DNA of 58,891 nt. Source: Bradyrhizobium glycinis. GTDB taxonomy: Bacteria > Pseudomonadota > Alphaproteobacteria > Rhizobiales > Xanthobacteraceae. Below the pieces are notes generated by a model. That model was not told the origin of the DNA, ran no database searches, and saw nothing but the letters and a program-made list of their open reading frames with translations. The first letter of the stretch is position 1. The number at the start of each line of letters is the position of its first letter. Positions 1 to 9,770 of the stretch are shown piece after piece. The translations under genes and the position numbers were made by a program. The DNA is taken from contig NZ_JACCHQ010000037.1 of NCBI RefSeq assembly GCF_016031655.1, positions 1-58,891 on the forward strand, given 5' to 3'.

Positions 1-214
1 CGGGCAGCTGGCGCGCCTGCCGCCGCCAGGTGAACACTTGTTGGGGTGTCAGCCCGTGTCGGCGGGCAACGTCGGAAACGACCGCGCCTGGGACCAGCGT
101 CTCCTCGACAATCCGGACCTTGTCGTCCTTGGAGAACCAACGGCGTCGTCCGGTCTCTGTGATCACCTCCAACCGGCCCGTTGCCACATCCGACTTAAGC
201 GTATGGTCAAGCAT
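1..214 (-). CDS. tnpA: IS66-family accessory transposition protein TnpA (OrfA), C-terminus off the window
   Basis: This is the N-terminal 71 residues of the small IS66 TnpA/OrfA protein, a DNA-binding accessory factor for transposition. The ATG is at 214. The sequence contains GRRRWFSKDDKVRIVEETL followed by a helix-turn-helix segment (SDVARRHGLTPQQVFTWRRQ), the standard arrangement of this family. The reading frame runs off the left edge, so the stop, TnpB and the DDE transposase TnpC are not seen. The family assignment is secure; whether the element is complete cannot be judged. Confidence 0.85.
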   Translation of the reverse strand, partial: MLDHTLKSDVATGRLEVITETGRRRWFSKDDKVRIVEETLVPGAVVSDVARRHGLTPQQVFTWRRQARQLP

Positions 215-298
215 AGACACGAGCCGATCCCTTCAAAGAGATCGTGAACCTCGCTTATCCTTCACGCCACGAGAAGGTGGGATCAAAACGACGCTTAC
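1..298 (-). mobile_element. IS66-family insertion sequence, right part only
   Basis: The window opens inside an insertion sequence. The end is placed at 298 because the minus strand there starts GTAAGCGTCGTTTTGATCC, the kind of terminus (GTAAGCG...) typical of IS66 elements, and the first small transposition gene begins 84 bases inside it. The rest of the element lies to the left of the window. IS66 elements usually make an 8-base target duplication, so bases 299-306 would be one copy; the partner is not visible here. Confidence 0.8.
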
Positions 299-1485
299 AC
301 TTCGACTTGTGGCAGTGGTTGATAACGCGAGGCGGCCATTTCGGGCGCGCCTGACAGCTCGTAACTCAAGTCATGAGAATATCGCGCCGCGAAATCGGTT
401 GCGGCGCGTTACGTCCGAGAGTCCGTAGTAAGGCAGGGTTGTGATCCTATTTCCGATCAGACCCGTGTGCGAAGAAGCGTTCGTACGGCGGCCACCGACA
501 TGTGAGTTGGCCAAGAACGCTTGGCCGGGTGCCGATAAGTCATTCGTTACTCTGTCCCGCACACAGACGGGCTCACGTCGGCTGTCCAGCACCCGGCTCG
601 TCGGCATCGGCAATCGCGCGATGCACTCGCTCTAGATCATCCGTCGAATGTTACTCACAAAACACGAAAATGCCAGCGCGCCGCGATCAGACCTGCATAG
701 AGCTCTTTCTAACGCTGGTCGTCTGTAAAGACCCGCTTTGGTGGCTTGCCCACAGAATGGAGGGCATAGAATGGAAGATCAGAGGGCTTTCGCCGGCTTT
801 AACTCTTCGTACCATCCCGCTCCGGTGTGTCGCGCTTCGTACACAGTCGTAGCATCTCGAACAGACGTGTGAGGGCCCGAACACGCTCCCTGAGTGGCTG
901 GAATTGCTCGTCTTCAATTCTCCTCGCTCCGAAAATGCCAACCTGTATCCAGAGGGATTGGTATGACGCTTGCTTAAGTATCAAGCGAACTCCCGCCTTC
1001 ATAGGCACAATAGCGTATGAAGCGACCTGCTAGATCGGCTTTGGTGGTCATATGTCCGGTCTCGCCGGCGCGTTTCTCTGATCCTGAAGCGAACCATCGA
1101 CGCATGTTGATCAGCTGAAGAAGATGACTGCGATACTTACACTCCCTGGGCAGTCAGATGTCCAAGTGGCTGCTTCCATACAAGAGCGTGGGATCCAATA
1201 TAAGGGACTGCCTTCTGAACGGCGCGCCCAATGCCTTCGCTTCCACAGGATGGACTTGCCGGCCTCAAAGCCCTCGAAAGCAACATTGCGACAGCAATCG
1301 AAGCAGCGACAACAACTTATCTGCCTTCCGCTCCGTAGTATCGATATTCGACGATAGGCTAGAGGACATCGATTTGACACCCTTCATTTTCGAGATGCCG
1401 ACCTCCGCTGGATGCCAGCGCGCGGACAGAAACTTGGCAGCGTTGCTGGCCGCTCTTTCTGTCAATCCCGGATTGGGGCAGGATC
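299..1485. other. Gene-poor stretch between the IS66 end and a HAD hydrolase
   Basis: I recognise no intact gene here. A plus-strand open frame from about 1158 to 1508 has acceptable codon use in its last 130 bases (text such as FDDRLEDIDLTPFIFEMPTS) and overlaps the next start by 23 bases. It could be the tail of a decayed gene once coupled to the HAD gene. Stops in all frames between 300 and 1100 and the absence of familiar motifs suggest remnant DNA beside the transposon. Confidence 0.4.
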
Positions 1486-2166
1486 ATGAAACCCGCTCTC
1501 GTATTTGATTGGAACGGAACACTGCTCGACGACACGTATGCGCTGCTGGACACGACAAATGTAATTTTGAACCGCTTTGGTCGTCCGCGCATCGATATAG
1601 ACAGTCTTCGAGAGCACTGTGACGTCCCCTTATCTCGTCTCTTTCATAGCCTTGGAATGTCGCAGGAGGAAATTGAGGCCGTAGAGCGCAACGAGGGCGC
1701 ACTGTTTCACGACACATACGAGCCTCTTGCGGATAAAGCCGATTTACGTGAGGGGGCGCGCAGAGTGTTCGAGTTAGCGCGCCGAGAATCCGCTCTACTC
1801 ATCATTGTTAGCAACCACATAGTCGCGCCTCTACAGTCCCAGCTGAGGAGACTTGGAATCGATGACTACATCAGCGATGTGCTCGCATTCGAAAGCCGCG
1901 CCACCCAGTACAAATCCATGAGTAAAGGAGAGCGGCTTCGCCTTTATATGCAGAGATGCAACCTGAATCCGTCGTCGACCTTTATCATCGGCGATATGCC
2001 CGTCGAAATTGATATTGCGCGCAATCTCGGGCTTACAAGCATATCCATTACCGGAGGATTTGTTTCGACGAAGCGCCTGCAAGCCGCGTGTCCAGATTAC
2101 ACGATCAACAACCATCACGAGCTGTTGCCCATCCTACAAGGGCATGGCTTCTTTTCGGAATGCTAA
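1486..2166 (+). CDS. HAD-superfamily hydrolase, phosphoglycolate-phosphatase-like
   Basis: The 226-residue product has HAD motif I near the N-terminus (FDWNGTLLDD), motif II in VSNHI around residue 108, and the acidic motif IV in IIGDMPVEIDIA near residue 165, so a phosphatase or phosphohydrolase role on a small metabolite is likely. The first motif is D-W-N rather than D-x-D; the DWNGT variant is seen in many HAD proteins, but it makes phosphatase activity less certain. A GGGGCAGG ribosome site precedes the ATG. The dehydrogenase gene follows after 3 bases, so the two are almost certainly co-transcribed and may act on the same compound. Substrate unknown. Confidence 0.8.
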   Translation: MKPALVFDWNGTLLDDTYALLDTTNVILNRFGRPRIDIDSLREHCDVPLSRLFHSLGMSQEEIEAVERNEGALFHDTYEPLADKADLREGARRVFELARRESALLIIVSNHIVAPLQSQLRRLGIDDYISDVLAFESRATQYKSMSKGERLRLYMQRCNLNPSSTFIIGDMPVEIDIARNLGLTSISITGGFVSTKRLQAACPDYTINNHHELLPILQGHGFFSEC

Positions 2167-2169
2167 ATC

Positions 2170-3072
2170 ATGAGCGAAGGATCATCAGCCAACGCAGCTG
2201 ATAAAACGATCAAGCAGAGCATTGGGCTTATCGGAGCAGGGCGCATGGGAACTGGCATAGGCATCAGCCTGTTGCGTCACCAGCGCGAGCTCCACATCAA
2301 AGTCAACAAGAATCGTTTAGGTGCTGATCGCCTGACAGGCGCGGGGGCCCGCGAGCATACATCGATCGCTGCGTTGGCACAGCATGTAAGTGTCGTGCTG
2401 TTATCCTTACCGTCAAGCCGTGAAGTTGAGACGGTGTGCCTCGATCACGATGGACTGTTTGCTCACATGTGCCGAGGAGGCTTGATAATTGATTGCACGA
2501 CCTCGTATCCTGCCTCGACCGTTGCATTGGCGAATACGGCGCGAAGACGCGGTCTAAGCTTTATTGATGCTCCGGTAACACGGAGCCCTGAGCAAGCAGA
2601 GCTCGGCCTTCTCAACGCGATGGTTGGATCGGATCCAGCACTCTTTCCTGTCGCTGAACGTATTCTTGCTGCGTTTTGCGAGACCGTTCTGCATGTTGGA
2701 AACGTCGGACACGGCCACAAGCTCAAGCTTGTTTACAACAGCATGACTATGGGTATAGCTGCCGTCGCCGCTGAGGTCTGCCAATTCGCGGATAGCCTTC
2801 AGATAGATCTTGTAACGCTTCGCTCTTTGGTTGGTCGCGGAGCTACTAACAGTGGAATATTCCAAGCCTTCGCCGCCTTCCTGTTAGGTGAGAAACGAGA
2901 TGCACTTGCAATTTCGATTGCGAATGCTGCAAAGGATATCCAGTGTGCTGTGCGCCTAGCGCGCGAGAGCGCCGTTTCCGTGCCGGTCCTGGACGCTGCC
3001 GCGCAGCAATTCAACCTCTCCGTCGTCACTGGCAAAGGTGAACTGACCCTACCACATTTGGCTCGATCGTGA
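2170..3072 (+). CDS. NAD(P)-dependent 3-hydroxyisobutyrate dehydrogenase-like protein (beta-hydroxyacid dehydrogenase family)
   Basis: The 300-residue protein has an N-terminal Rossmann nucleotide fold (GLIGAGRMGTGIG), the substrate-binding stretch of this family (IIDCTTSYPAST, then FIDAPVTRSP), and the catalytic lysine segment GHGHKLKLVYNSM around residue 175 followed by an all-helical domain. Members oxidise short beta-hydroxyacids such as 3-hydroxyisobutyrate, tartronate semialdehyde precursors or tetronates. Its position 3 bases behind a HAD hydrolase suggests a sugar-acid pathway in which oxidation and dephosphorylation are coupled, but the substrate cannot be read from sequence. It appears intact. 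Confidence 0.85.
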   Translation: MSEGSSANAADKTIKQSIGLIGAGRMGTGIGISLLRHQRELHIKVNKNRLGADRLTGAGAREHTSIAALAQHVSVVLLSLPSSREVETVCLDHDGLFAHMCRGGLIIDCTTSYPASTVALANTARRRGLSFIDAPVTRSPEQAELGLLNAMVGSDPALFPVAERILAAFCETVLHVGNVGHGHKLKLVYNSMTMGIAAVAAEVCQFADSLQIDLVTLRSLVGRGATNSGIFQAFAAFLLGEKRDALAISIANAAKDIQCAVRLARESAVSVPVLDAAAQQFNLSVVTGKGELTLPHLARS

Positions 3073-3109
3073 GCGGCTTGGTCTATGCCGAGCCATCACG
3101 CTCGAGCAG

Positions 3110-3410
3110 GCCGAAAACAAGGCCGTTTTTCAAGTATATGCCGCAATGGTCATGATCGATTCCTTCACCTGCTGGGATTGCTAACCTATCAATAGGGGTG
3201 GGATCGCCGGGGTCGTGAATTTCCCACCTACGTCCATCATTGATCGCCCTACGGCTCGCATAGCGGTCAATAACGGGCATGAGCTCGAACTTCGACGTAT
3301 GGAATGGTTCGCAAGCCTGTGATTCAGGATGTTGTTCGCTGCTTCTACGGGTTCTGCAGTAACGGCGGGAGAGATGCGCCTTCGCATTAGGTCCGGCCAG
3401 GCGGCACCAG
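3110..3410 (+). pseudogene. Decayed fragment of a PEP-hydrolase-like TIM-barrel gene
   Basis: Bases 3110-3410 align by eye with 26525-26790 in the intact gene at 26412-26961: both carry 'gtcatgatcga', then a GGGGT.GTGAATTTCCC / GGGGTTACGAACTTCCC block, then 'gagctcgaacttcgacgtatgga' against 'gagctcgagcttcggcgtatgga'. The copy here has an internal deletion of about 20 bases and in-frame stops, so it cannot encode a functional barrel. It is a third member of a small paralogous set in the window (see 23498 and 26966) and indicates an old duplication or a second recombined copy of that locus. Confidence 0.65.
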
Positions 3411-3429
3411 GTCCGTCAGGATAGCAAGG

Positions 3430-4220
3430 CATTGAAACAGGAACTAGCTTCCGAAGATCAGCTCGACGTCCTGGGCCGCATCGATATCGCGCACGATCGC
3501 TTTTCTGGTGAAGCAGCCGCCTGTGAGCATTCCAGGCGGGGTGCCGATCATCGGGTGCAATCGGTGTCAGGTATTGCAACAGCTGCTTTACTGTCTGCCC
3601 CGCAAAAGCTCGATACTTGGCGCCTTCCCTAGAACCAAGTGCGGATAGCAGTGGCTGGGGTATCCCTGCTAGGATCGCCGGACCGTCGAAATTCCAGAAG
3701 GCAATGAGATCCGCAGGGACATGGTCGATCCACCAGTTTAGAACTCGAACGGCGTATTCGCGCCATAACGGCTCTTCGGAGCGAACCATGGCGGCGTGAG
3801 CGCTGTAAAGCATCGCCACCCTGCGCCCGGCCCCGTGATATCGCTGTATCCTTGTGCGTTCTGAGAACCTTGCCGGTGCGCGGGTCGAGCGTGGAGGACT
3901 GGATGACCGAATTCCGGCCGCACGTGGATCTCCAGGACGCGTCGCATATGCGCGTCGGCAATCTCCTCCATCCGGGCATCATCAAGCTCCTCTGCCGCTC
4001 AATAGAGCAGGCTTGTTGCTCAGAGCGAGTTGACGCTGTTCTCCGAGGCTCCGACCGCACTCGCCTCCTCGCCATTCACGCCCAACGGTATCAGTCCGAG
4101 GCGCGAATCGAACATAGCCTGAAGCGACCTCGCGCTTTAAGAGCCGACGCGCGCGCTTTATCCGCAAAGAGAATGCTGCCGAGCGCGCCCCCCTGCGCCT
4201 TCGGATTTCGGGATACGGTA
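3430..4220 (-). pseudogene. Decayed GH88-type unsaturated glycuronyl hydrolase
   Basis: In shifting minus-strand frames I can read pieces typical of glycoside hydrolase family 88: DPRTGKVLRTH near 3880, a GYSD-type segment followed by GQGW-like text near 3830, YAVRVLNWWIDHVPADLI then FWNFDGP near 3700, and RAFAGQTVKQLLQYL near 3600. GH88 enzymes cleave the unsaturated uronic acid from oligosaccharides made by polysaccharide lyases. Several frameshifts and stops break the gene. Its neighbour, a LacI-type regulator, would suit a sugar-catabolic locus that has since decayed. Confidence 0.6.
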
Positions 4221-4237
4221 TCATATTACTTCATTTC

Positions 4238-4253
4238 TGAAAATCGGTTTTGA
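4238..4253. promoter_or_regulatory. Candidate LacI-family operator (TGAAAATCGGTTTTGA)
   Basis: This is a near-palindrome with a central CG, 200 bases upstream of the LacI-family gene at 4453. The halves TGAAAATC and GGTTTTGA match at six of eight paired positions. It resembles the perfect GAAATCGATTTC palindromes at 10262 and 10426, which suggests autoregulation and control of the cluster to the right by the same protein. Binding is inferred only. Confidence 0.5.
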
Positions 4254-4452
4254 AATCGGGCCTTCATCCTTCGCGGAGTGAAGTGGATCAATAGAGTTTT
4301 TGAACGCGATGGACCAGCTCATCAATGCAATCTGCACCGAGAGGGCATCGATTGCGCGGTATCGCTCGTATTCGGGGCTTGAGGAGGTGGCGCTCGGGAT
4401 GGTTAAAGCTTCGAGCGGGAGACCATCTCCTTCTCCCGATTGACCAGAGCAG

Positions 4453-5544
4453 ATGGACAAGAAACCTGTCATCGACCCGAAGGGCCGCCAGCAACCGCGC
4501 GTGAAGATCGAGGACGTCGCCCGGAGGGCGAATGTTTCGCCGGCGACCGTCTCGCGCGTTCTCAACCACCCCGATATCGTGCGGCCGGAACTTCGCGACA
4601 GGGTCATCCGGCATATCAATGATCTGTCCTATACGCGCGATAGCGCCGCCCGGGCGCTGAAATCGGGGCGCATGCGGACTGTCGGTGTTATCGTCCCGAC
4701 GCTGGCGCTCGGCATCTTTGCGGAAGGGGTGGAGGCGCTGCAGAACCGCCTCAGCGAAAGCGGTTACACGCTGTTCATTGCGAACTCCCAGTATGACCAA
4801 CGGCGTGAATTCCAGGAACTGCAGAGCCTTCTTGAACGCGGCATCGATGGAATCGTGCTGGTTGGAGGCTCCCATGGACGTGAACTGAGGAGCCTGATCG
4901 AACAGGCCGGCGTACCCGTCATCACGACCTATGTTTCCAAGGCCGCAGGCGGCATCCCTGCGATCGGGATTGATAACGAAAGCGCCACCCGGGAGATGAC
5001 CGAGTACCTCCTGAGGCTAGGACATGTCCGGTTCGGCGCGATCGCCAATGTTGTTGCAACCTCTAACGACAGGTCCCGTGCCAGGCTCGAGGGAATTCAG
5101 CGTGCGCTCTCCGACGCCGGGCTTCGGCTCAAGCCGACCCAGGTCATCAAGGCCGATTATTCGCTCGCCCAGGGCCGTAGCGCTCTTCGTCAACTCCTGA
5201 GCGACCACCCTGATACGACGGCGGTGATCTGCACTACCGACACGCTCGCCATAGGTGCAATGGCAGAGGCTCGCAAAATGGGGCTGATCGTGCCGGGCGC
5301 GCTTTCCATCACAGGATTTGACGATGTGGAGCTCGCGGCGCAAATGGACCCCCCGCTCACGACTGTCAGTGTTCCCGCAGCTGAAATCGGCAGAGGAGCC
5401 GCCGATTATCTGATCAATGCCATCGGCGGAGGCCCGGTTCCCCAAAGGGTCCTGCTGCCCTACCGGCTGGTCATGCGCTCATCGAGCGCGCCGCCACGCT
5501 CTAGCGAAGGTCCGGCCCGCCGCCGGCGCAATCGAGACGCTTGA
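4453..5544 (+). CDS. LacI-family transcriptional regulator
   Basis: The 363-residue protein has an N-terminal LacI helix-turn-helix at about residues 19-40 (IEDVARRANVSPATVSRVLN), the hinge helix AARALKSGRMRTVGVIVP, and a periplasmic-binding-protein-like sugar-binding core with GIDGIVLVG, GIDNESATREM and ITGFDDVELA. It would repress or activate transport and catabolic genes in response to a sugar or related ligand. The C-terminus is longer than usual and basic (RRRRNRD). The likely targets are the decayed glycuronyl hydrolase region and the 5.7-11.3 kb cluster, based on similar palindromes at all three places. Confidence 0.93.
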   Translation: MDKKPVIDPKGRQQPRVKIEDVARRANVSPATVSRVLNHPDIVRPELRDRVIRHINDLSYTRDSAARALKSGRMRTVGVIVPTLALGIFAEGVEALQNRLSESGYTLFIANSQYDQRREFQELQSLLERGIDGIVLVGGSHGRELRSLIEQAGVPVITTYVSKAAGGIPAIGIDNESATREMTEYLLRLGHVRFGAIANVVATSNDRSRARLEGIQRALSDAGLRLKPTQVIKADYSLAQGRSALRQLLSDHPDTTAVICTTDTLAIGAMAEARKMGLIVPGALSITGFDDVELAAQMDPPLTTVSVPAAEIGRGAADYLINAIGGGPVPQRVLLPYRLVMRSSSAPPRSSEGPARRRRNRDA

Positions 5545-5687
5545 TTGCAGTTTCAGACAAGATGGTAGTTTGATTGTCTGTAGGAGGCCCTTGGAGGCCG
5601 TCGGGACGCAGTGCTATTCGCCATCGGTGTCGAAAATAGTAGATGCCATGGCAGCCGCCCGCAGACCCGAATGGCCCACGAGGGGTT

Positions 5688-8324
5688 TCAATGCTCTCGC
5701 TCAACGTGAACGGAGTGAACAGGCGCATGGTGGTGACTGGCGCCAAGCTCGTGTAGCTTTTGATGCAGGCGATGATGCGCAAATTCCAGCGTGGCTCGCA
5801 GCCGTGCATGGCGCGCTTCATTGGACTTAGGGGCAAGCGTATCCATATAGGCGATCGATCCCTCGATTTGCGCAAGGACCGAAACGGCGTCCGCAGTGGC
5901 AAAGATGGGTTGCTCGCCAACCGTGACGTAAACGGCACTGGTGTGCGCCGCAATGTCAGCCTCGCGTCCCACGACACTGCCACGCACGCGTAGCGCAATC
6001 CAAGAGGATTCGGTGATGTGCAGGGAGAGCTGACCTTTGCACGACAAGCTGCCGCATCGGACCTCCTCGACCACAGTGCCGTTTCGGACCAACTCCAGGC
6101 GTGTCGGGGGGACGCTGACCGATTCGATGCGCCAATCGATGGCAAGTGTGCCGCCTGAACGGGAAAGCGGAATCGTGCTCCCTGGACGCTGGCCTTCAAC
6201 GGTCATCTCAACCAGAGGCCCGACGGTGATGAACGTATCCCCGCGACGCACGGACTCCATCCAATTGCGATAGGTGAAGTCGCGCTCACCCAGCCGCACA
6301 TAGGTCCGCGAGCCGCCGAGGAGTGAGGCCGCGTCCATCTTGTCGGAGCCTGCGACCAGCGGCAGACGGTATCCGATGTTGAGGTACCGGTACCAGTCAG
6401 CCAGGCCAAACGCGCTGATCTGTGCCGTTCGCGGGTTGAACGACATCATTTCAATAGCGTCAACAAGACCGAGCACAATATCGGCCGCCCGCTCGGCTTG
6501 CGGGTTTGGAGCGTGCGGCATCACGACCAATCCCCCTTGATGGCGACAGCGCTCCGCCCAATCGGCCATGGCCGCTTCCAGCACATCGCCGATCGCAGCT
6601 TCGTTGGGCCCTCCACAAGAGAGCGGGTTGATCATCTCGCCTTCGTAGCCGAGCAAAGAGATGTGTCCCAGAACCTGCATCCGGTTCTCCGTGCCAACGC
6701 GAACGAGGAATTCCCCATCCCCTCCGAAATCCTTTGCCCCGATTGTCGTGCGGCCGTCGAAGTCGGCTACGTTGGTGAATAGCTCGCCCCATTGTGCCGC
6801 GAGCAAGTTGACAACGTTGACACCCTCCGCCTTGCCCTCGAGCAATGCGGTCTGCGGGCTCAGGAAATGGACGTGTGTGTCGGAGCTCACCCATCCCTGT
6901 TCACGCCAGCGCAGCACACGATCGAGCTCAAAGGTGAGATTGTCGGTAGTCGCAGTAATTTCGACGATGGTGCGCAACGGACGCACCTCAAAACCGCGGC
7001 AGATCTCGACGAAGACGGGCCCCAGCGGCAGGTCCGCCTCGCAGCTGCCGTCTACATAGGCGTACTGGTTCAGCCCATTGGCAAACTCGCCGGCAAAGTC
7101 TTCGAACCTGCCTGTGTTGACCTTGCGGTGATGTCCCTTGGGCGGCAGATACTCCCCGTGCGCACCATGGAGATGCAGGCGCGCGGCAACACGCACGCCG
7201 CTGCCCTTCTCCACGATGCGGATCCTGACCGGTCTTGTGTCCGGTTCGACCGTGGTCACATTGAGCGAGGCGGCTCCTGCATCGCCGGCAGCTTCCAACG
7301 ATCGAAGCTCGAAGACGTGCAAGCGGCCATCGTCGAAGCGCAGATAGAGCCTTGCGTCTGGATGTGCGGAGTACTCGACGATGACTTCGTTCCCGGAGCG
7401 CACGGGCTGCACATCAACTTTGGCGTCGAGCCAATCCGCTCTGGAGTATTCGAGCACTGCGCGGGCGGAGATGACGGTGCCGAGGTCCATGCCGATCTGC
7501 TCGCTCCGATCGTCGACATCGAGCTCGCCAAGCTTATTCAGATGGATCCCGGGCGGCAGCCGCAGCTTCAGCTTGCGGCGGCCCTGCAGGCGCAGCGGAT
7601 GCTGGGTGAGCTTTGTCGTGGTCACCGCAAACACCAGCGAGATTTCCTGTTCCGCGCGCAAACTTAACGCCGAAAGCGCCTTGTCCGGATAGGGGTTCGG
7701 GAGCGCGTAAAGCCAGAGGTTCTCGCCTTGCCGATCCATGCGCCCCGATTCGGTGCGGGCCTCGCCCAGAAAGAAGCTCGCAGCCGGCGCTCTGCCGAGT
7801 ACAAAGTCCTCCCCGGTGCTCGCGTGCACGATGGGGGCCCGTAGCGGCAGGGCAGCAAACGCACTCGCACCCCAGGAGATGTGGTTCTGCTGGATCGCGA
7901 ACCGGCGCAGCACCGGCACGTCGGTCTCGGTTCCGTCGGCATAGCGGAGCCTGTATGTCGCGACCAGATCGCCGAGTGGATTACCTTCCACAGGCAGCGT
8001 AGCCGGGCCGATTTCCCCGAAACCTTGCGGGCTTGAGCTGGGGCGGTCTGCCGCCACTTGCGCGAATAGCACATAGCTCGCCATTCTCGGCGGCAATGCG
8101 ATGACGACAGGGGGTGCCCCGGGGCGCAGCTCCAGCACATCCGGCCCTGTACCGCTGCCGAAGAGAAAGGGCATGCCGCGATGGGTTTTCAGCCCGCGAA
8201 GCGAATCGATCCAGCCAGTGTCGCCCGGGCGGCTAGCGAAACCTTCACCGGCGTTTGCACGCCTCGTGTTGAAATACGAAGTCAAATCCACGGGCGTGAA
8301 GTGCGGCGATGAAGGCGTCTTCAT
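5688..8324 (-). CDS. CehA/McbA-family PHP-type metallohydrolase, large
   Basis: The 878-residue protein has a long beta-rich N-terminal part of about 450 residues and then a PHP metal-dependent hydrolase domain that begins with WVSSDTHVHFLSP and continues with GHISLLGYEGEM, GGLVVMPHAP, DAIEMMSF and PLVAGSDKMDA. The histidines and aspartates in these motifs are the expected metal ligands. The CehA/McbA group includes carbaryl hydrolase, but most members are uncharacterised. There is no obvious signal peptide. The start is set by a GGAG site 8 bases before the ATG. The MFS transporter lies just upstream in the same direction, so import and hydrolysis of one compound is likely. Confidence 0.85.
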   Translation of the reverse strand: MKTPSSPHFTPVDLTSYFNTRRANAGEGFASRPGDTGWIDSLRGLKTHRGMPFLFGSGTGPDVLELRPGAPPVVIALPPRMASYVLFAQVAADRPSSSPQGFGEIGPATLPVEGNPLGDLVATYRLRYADGTETDVPVLRRFAIQQNHISWGASAFAALPLRAPIVHASTGEDFVLGRAPAASFFLGEARTESGRMDRQGENLWLYALPNPYPDKALSALSLRAEQEISLVFAVTTTKLTQHPLRLQGRRKLKLRLPPGIHLNKLGELDVDDRSEQIGMDLGTVISARAVLEYSRADWLDAKVDVQPVRSGNEVIVEYSAHPDARLYLRFDDGRLHVFELRSLEAAGDAGAASLNVTTVEPDTRPVRIRIVEKGSGVRVAARLHLHGAHGEYLPPKGHHRKVNTGRFEDFAGEFANGLNQYAYVDGSCEADLPLGPVFVEICRGFEVRPLRTIVEITATTDNLTFELDRVLRWREQGWVSSDTHVHFLSPQTALLEGKAEGVNVVNLLAAQWGELFTNVADFDGRTTIGAKDFGGDGEFLVRVGTENRMQVLGHISLLGYEGEMINPLSCGGPNEAAIGDVLEAAMADWAERCRHQGGLVVMPHAPNPQAERAADIVLGLVDAIEMMSFNPRTAQISAFGLADWYRYLNIGYRLPLVAGSDKMDAASLLGGSRTYVRLGERDFTYRNWMESVRRGDTFITVGPLVEMTVEGQRPGSTIPLSRSGGTLAIDWRIESVSVPPTRLELVRNGTVVEEVRCGSLSCKGQLSLHITESSWIALRVRGSVVGREADIAAHTSAVYVTVGEQPIFATADAVSVLAQIEGSIAYMDTLAPKSNEARHARLRATLEFAHHRLHQKLHELGASHHHAPVHSVHVEREH

Positions 8325-8444
8325 TTGTTGGACTCCAGTTCAGGAATTCGCCGGTCCGTGAGCAAGCCACGCCGCGAGCGACTGAATCGGACAAGAAAGG
8401 CTTGCGTCTGCCTTGGTGCAGGGAATGCATCAGGCAAATCACCT

Positions 8445-9770
8445 TCAATCACCGATGTAGACGCGGCCGCGCTTCTTGGCGATCTGGTAGACGACGACGC
8501 TGAGCAGCGCGACCAACGAGCCGTACACGGGAAACATCCAGGCAATTTGCTCGCGTTGCAGCCAGACCATCAGATAGGGTGACGTTCCGCCGAACAGCGA
8601 AACACCGAGTGCATAACCAAGAGCTACGCCCGTTGTCCGTACCGCACGCGGCATCAAGGTGGTCGCGATGAAGTTGTAGAGCGCCATGTTGAAGCCCACA
8701 ATGGCGCCGCCGAACACCGTGACAAAGAAGAACGTGGAGATGCTCCTTTCGGAGTAGAGCAGTGTCAGGAAGAAGCACGGAATCAGCAGCAGCCGAAGCA
8801 GCGTAAACGCGCGCGAGGGCCGTACCTTGTCCGCGAAGGCGCCGATAAGCGGCGCGGACAGCATCCAGATCAGGACCATCAATGTCATTATACCGTACAC
8901 AGAGGTGCTGTTCTCTTTGAACACTGTATTGGCCATGTTGGGCAGACCGGCGTTCCAGGCATAATTGGCAATCTGCATCGACCCGATGACGAGGATGACC
9001 GTCAGCAGAGATAGCCGCACGCTCCACAGAGTCTTCCACACCCCGCCCGTGGTTTCTTGAATGCGCGAAGACTCATCCTGCCGATGCATGGCCCGATGGA
9101 TCAAGGTTTCCGGCACCGCCGTGCGCAGATAGATGATCAACAGACCCAGCACGCCACCGACCGCGAAGGGTATGCGCCAAGCCCATTCGCGCATCACATC
9201 GGGAGCCACCGAGGCACTCACCAGGAAGGCGACCAGGCTCGATCCGAGGTTCCCCAGCTGGATGAACGTGCCTCCGATCAGACCAAGAAAACGTCCCTCG
9301 TGCCCCGGCGGCGCCAGTTCGATCGCGATGGCGTTGGCGACACCCGCTTCAGCGCCCGTAGCAAGGCCCTGAATCAGTCGCATGACGAGCAGCGCCAGGG
9401 CCGCCGTGACGCCGATGTCCTTGTAGGTCGGCAATAAGGAGATCAATAGCGAGCAAACCGCCATGGCCGTGACCGAGATGAGCATGACGCGCTTGTGGCT
9501 GATGCGATCGGCGACGGGGCCCAGCAGCGCCGCACCCAGGGGCCGCGCGAAGAAACCCGCCCCGTATACGGCTAGTCCCGCGAGCAGCGAGGTCGTCGGA
9601 TCATCCGAGGGAAAGAAGTGGGGGGACAGAAACGCCGCCATCGCGCCATAGATATTCCAGTCGTACCACTCCAGAGCTACGCCTCCTCCGAGGCCCGCGG
9701 TCATCCGTCTGTTCGCAACTGGATTGTCAAGCTGGATGGAGACAGCGCTGGGCTGAGCAACAATGTTCAT
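8445..9770 (-). CDS. MFS transporter, metabolite:H+ symporter (MHS) type
   Basis: About 441 residues with 12 predicted hydrophobic spans. The first span carries ALEWYDWNIYGAM, the signature of the MHS group (ShiA, KgtP, ProP), and the loop 2-3 motif appears as GPVADRISHKRVMLI, so it should import an organic acid or zwitterion with protons through the inner membrane. I place the start at 9770 (MNIVAQPS) rather than the longer frame because GAGGA lies just before it. The stop is 120 bases from the PHP hydrolase gene, consistent with an operon. Substrate unknown. Confidence 0.9.
   Translation of the reverse strand: MNIVAQPSAVSIQLDNPVANRRMTAGLGGGVALEWYDWNIYGAMAAFLSPHFFPSDDPTTSLLAGLAVYGAGFFARPLGAALLGPVADRISHKRVMLISVTAMAVCSLLISLLPTYKDIGVTAALALLVMRLIQGLATGAEAGVANAIAIELAPPGHEGRFLGLIGGTFIQLGNLGSSLVAFLVSASVAPDVMREWAWRIPFAVGGVLGLLIIYLRTAVPETLIHRAMHRQDESSRIQETTGGVWKTLWSVRLSLLTVILVIGSMQIANYAWNAGLPNMANTVFKENSTSVYGIMTLMVLIWMLSAPLIGAFADKVRPSRAFTLLRLLLIPCFFLTLLYSERSISTFFFVTVFGGAIVGFNMALYNFIATTLMPRAVRTTGVALGYALGVSLFGGTSPYLMVWLQREQIAWMFPVYGSLVALLSVVVYQIAKKRGRVYIGD

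Noticed and set aside
6792..7667. Long plus-strand open frame of 291 codons opposite the PHP hydrolase
   Set aside because: It is the complement of a gene with clear catalytic motifs, has no motif of its own, and high-GC third positions keep opposite frames open.
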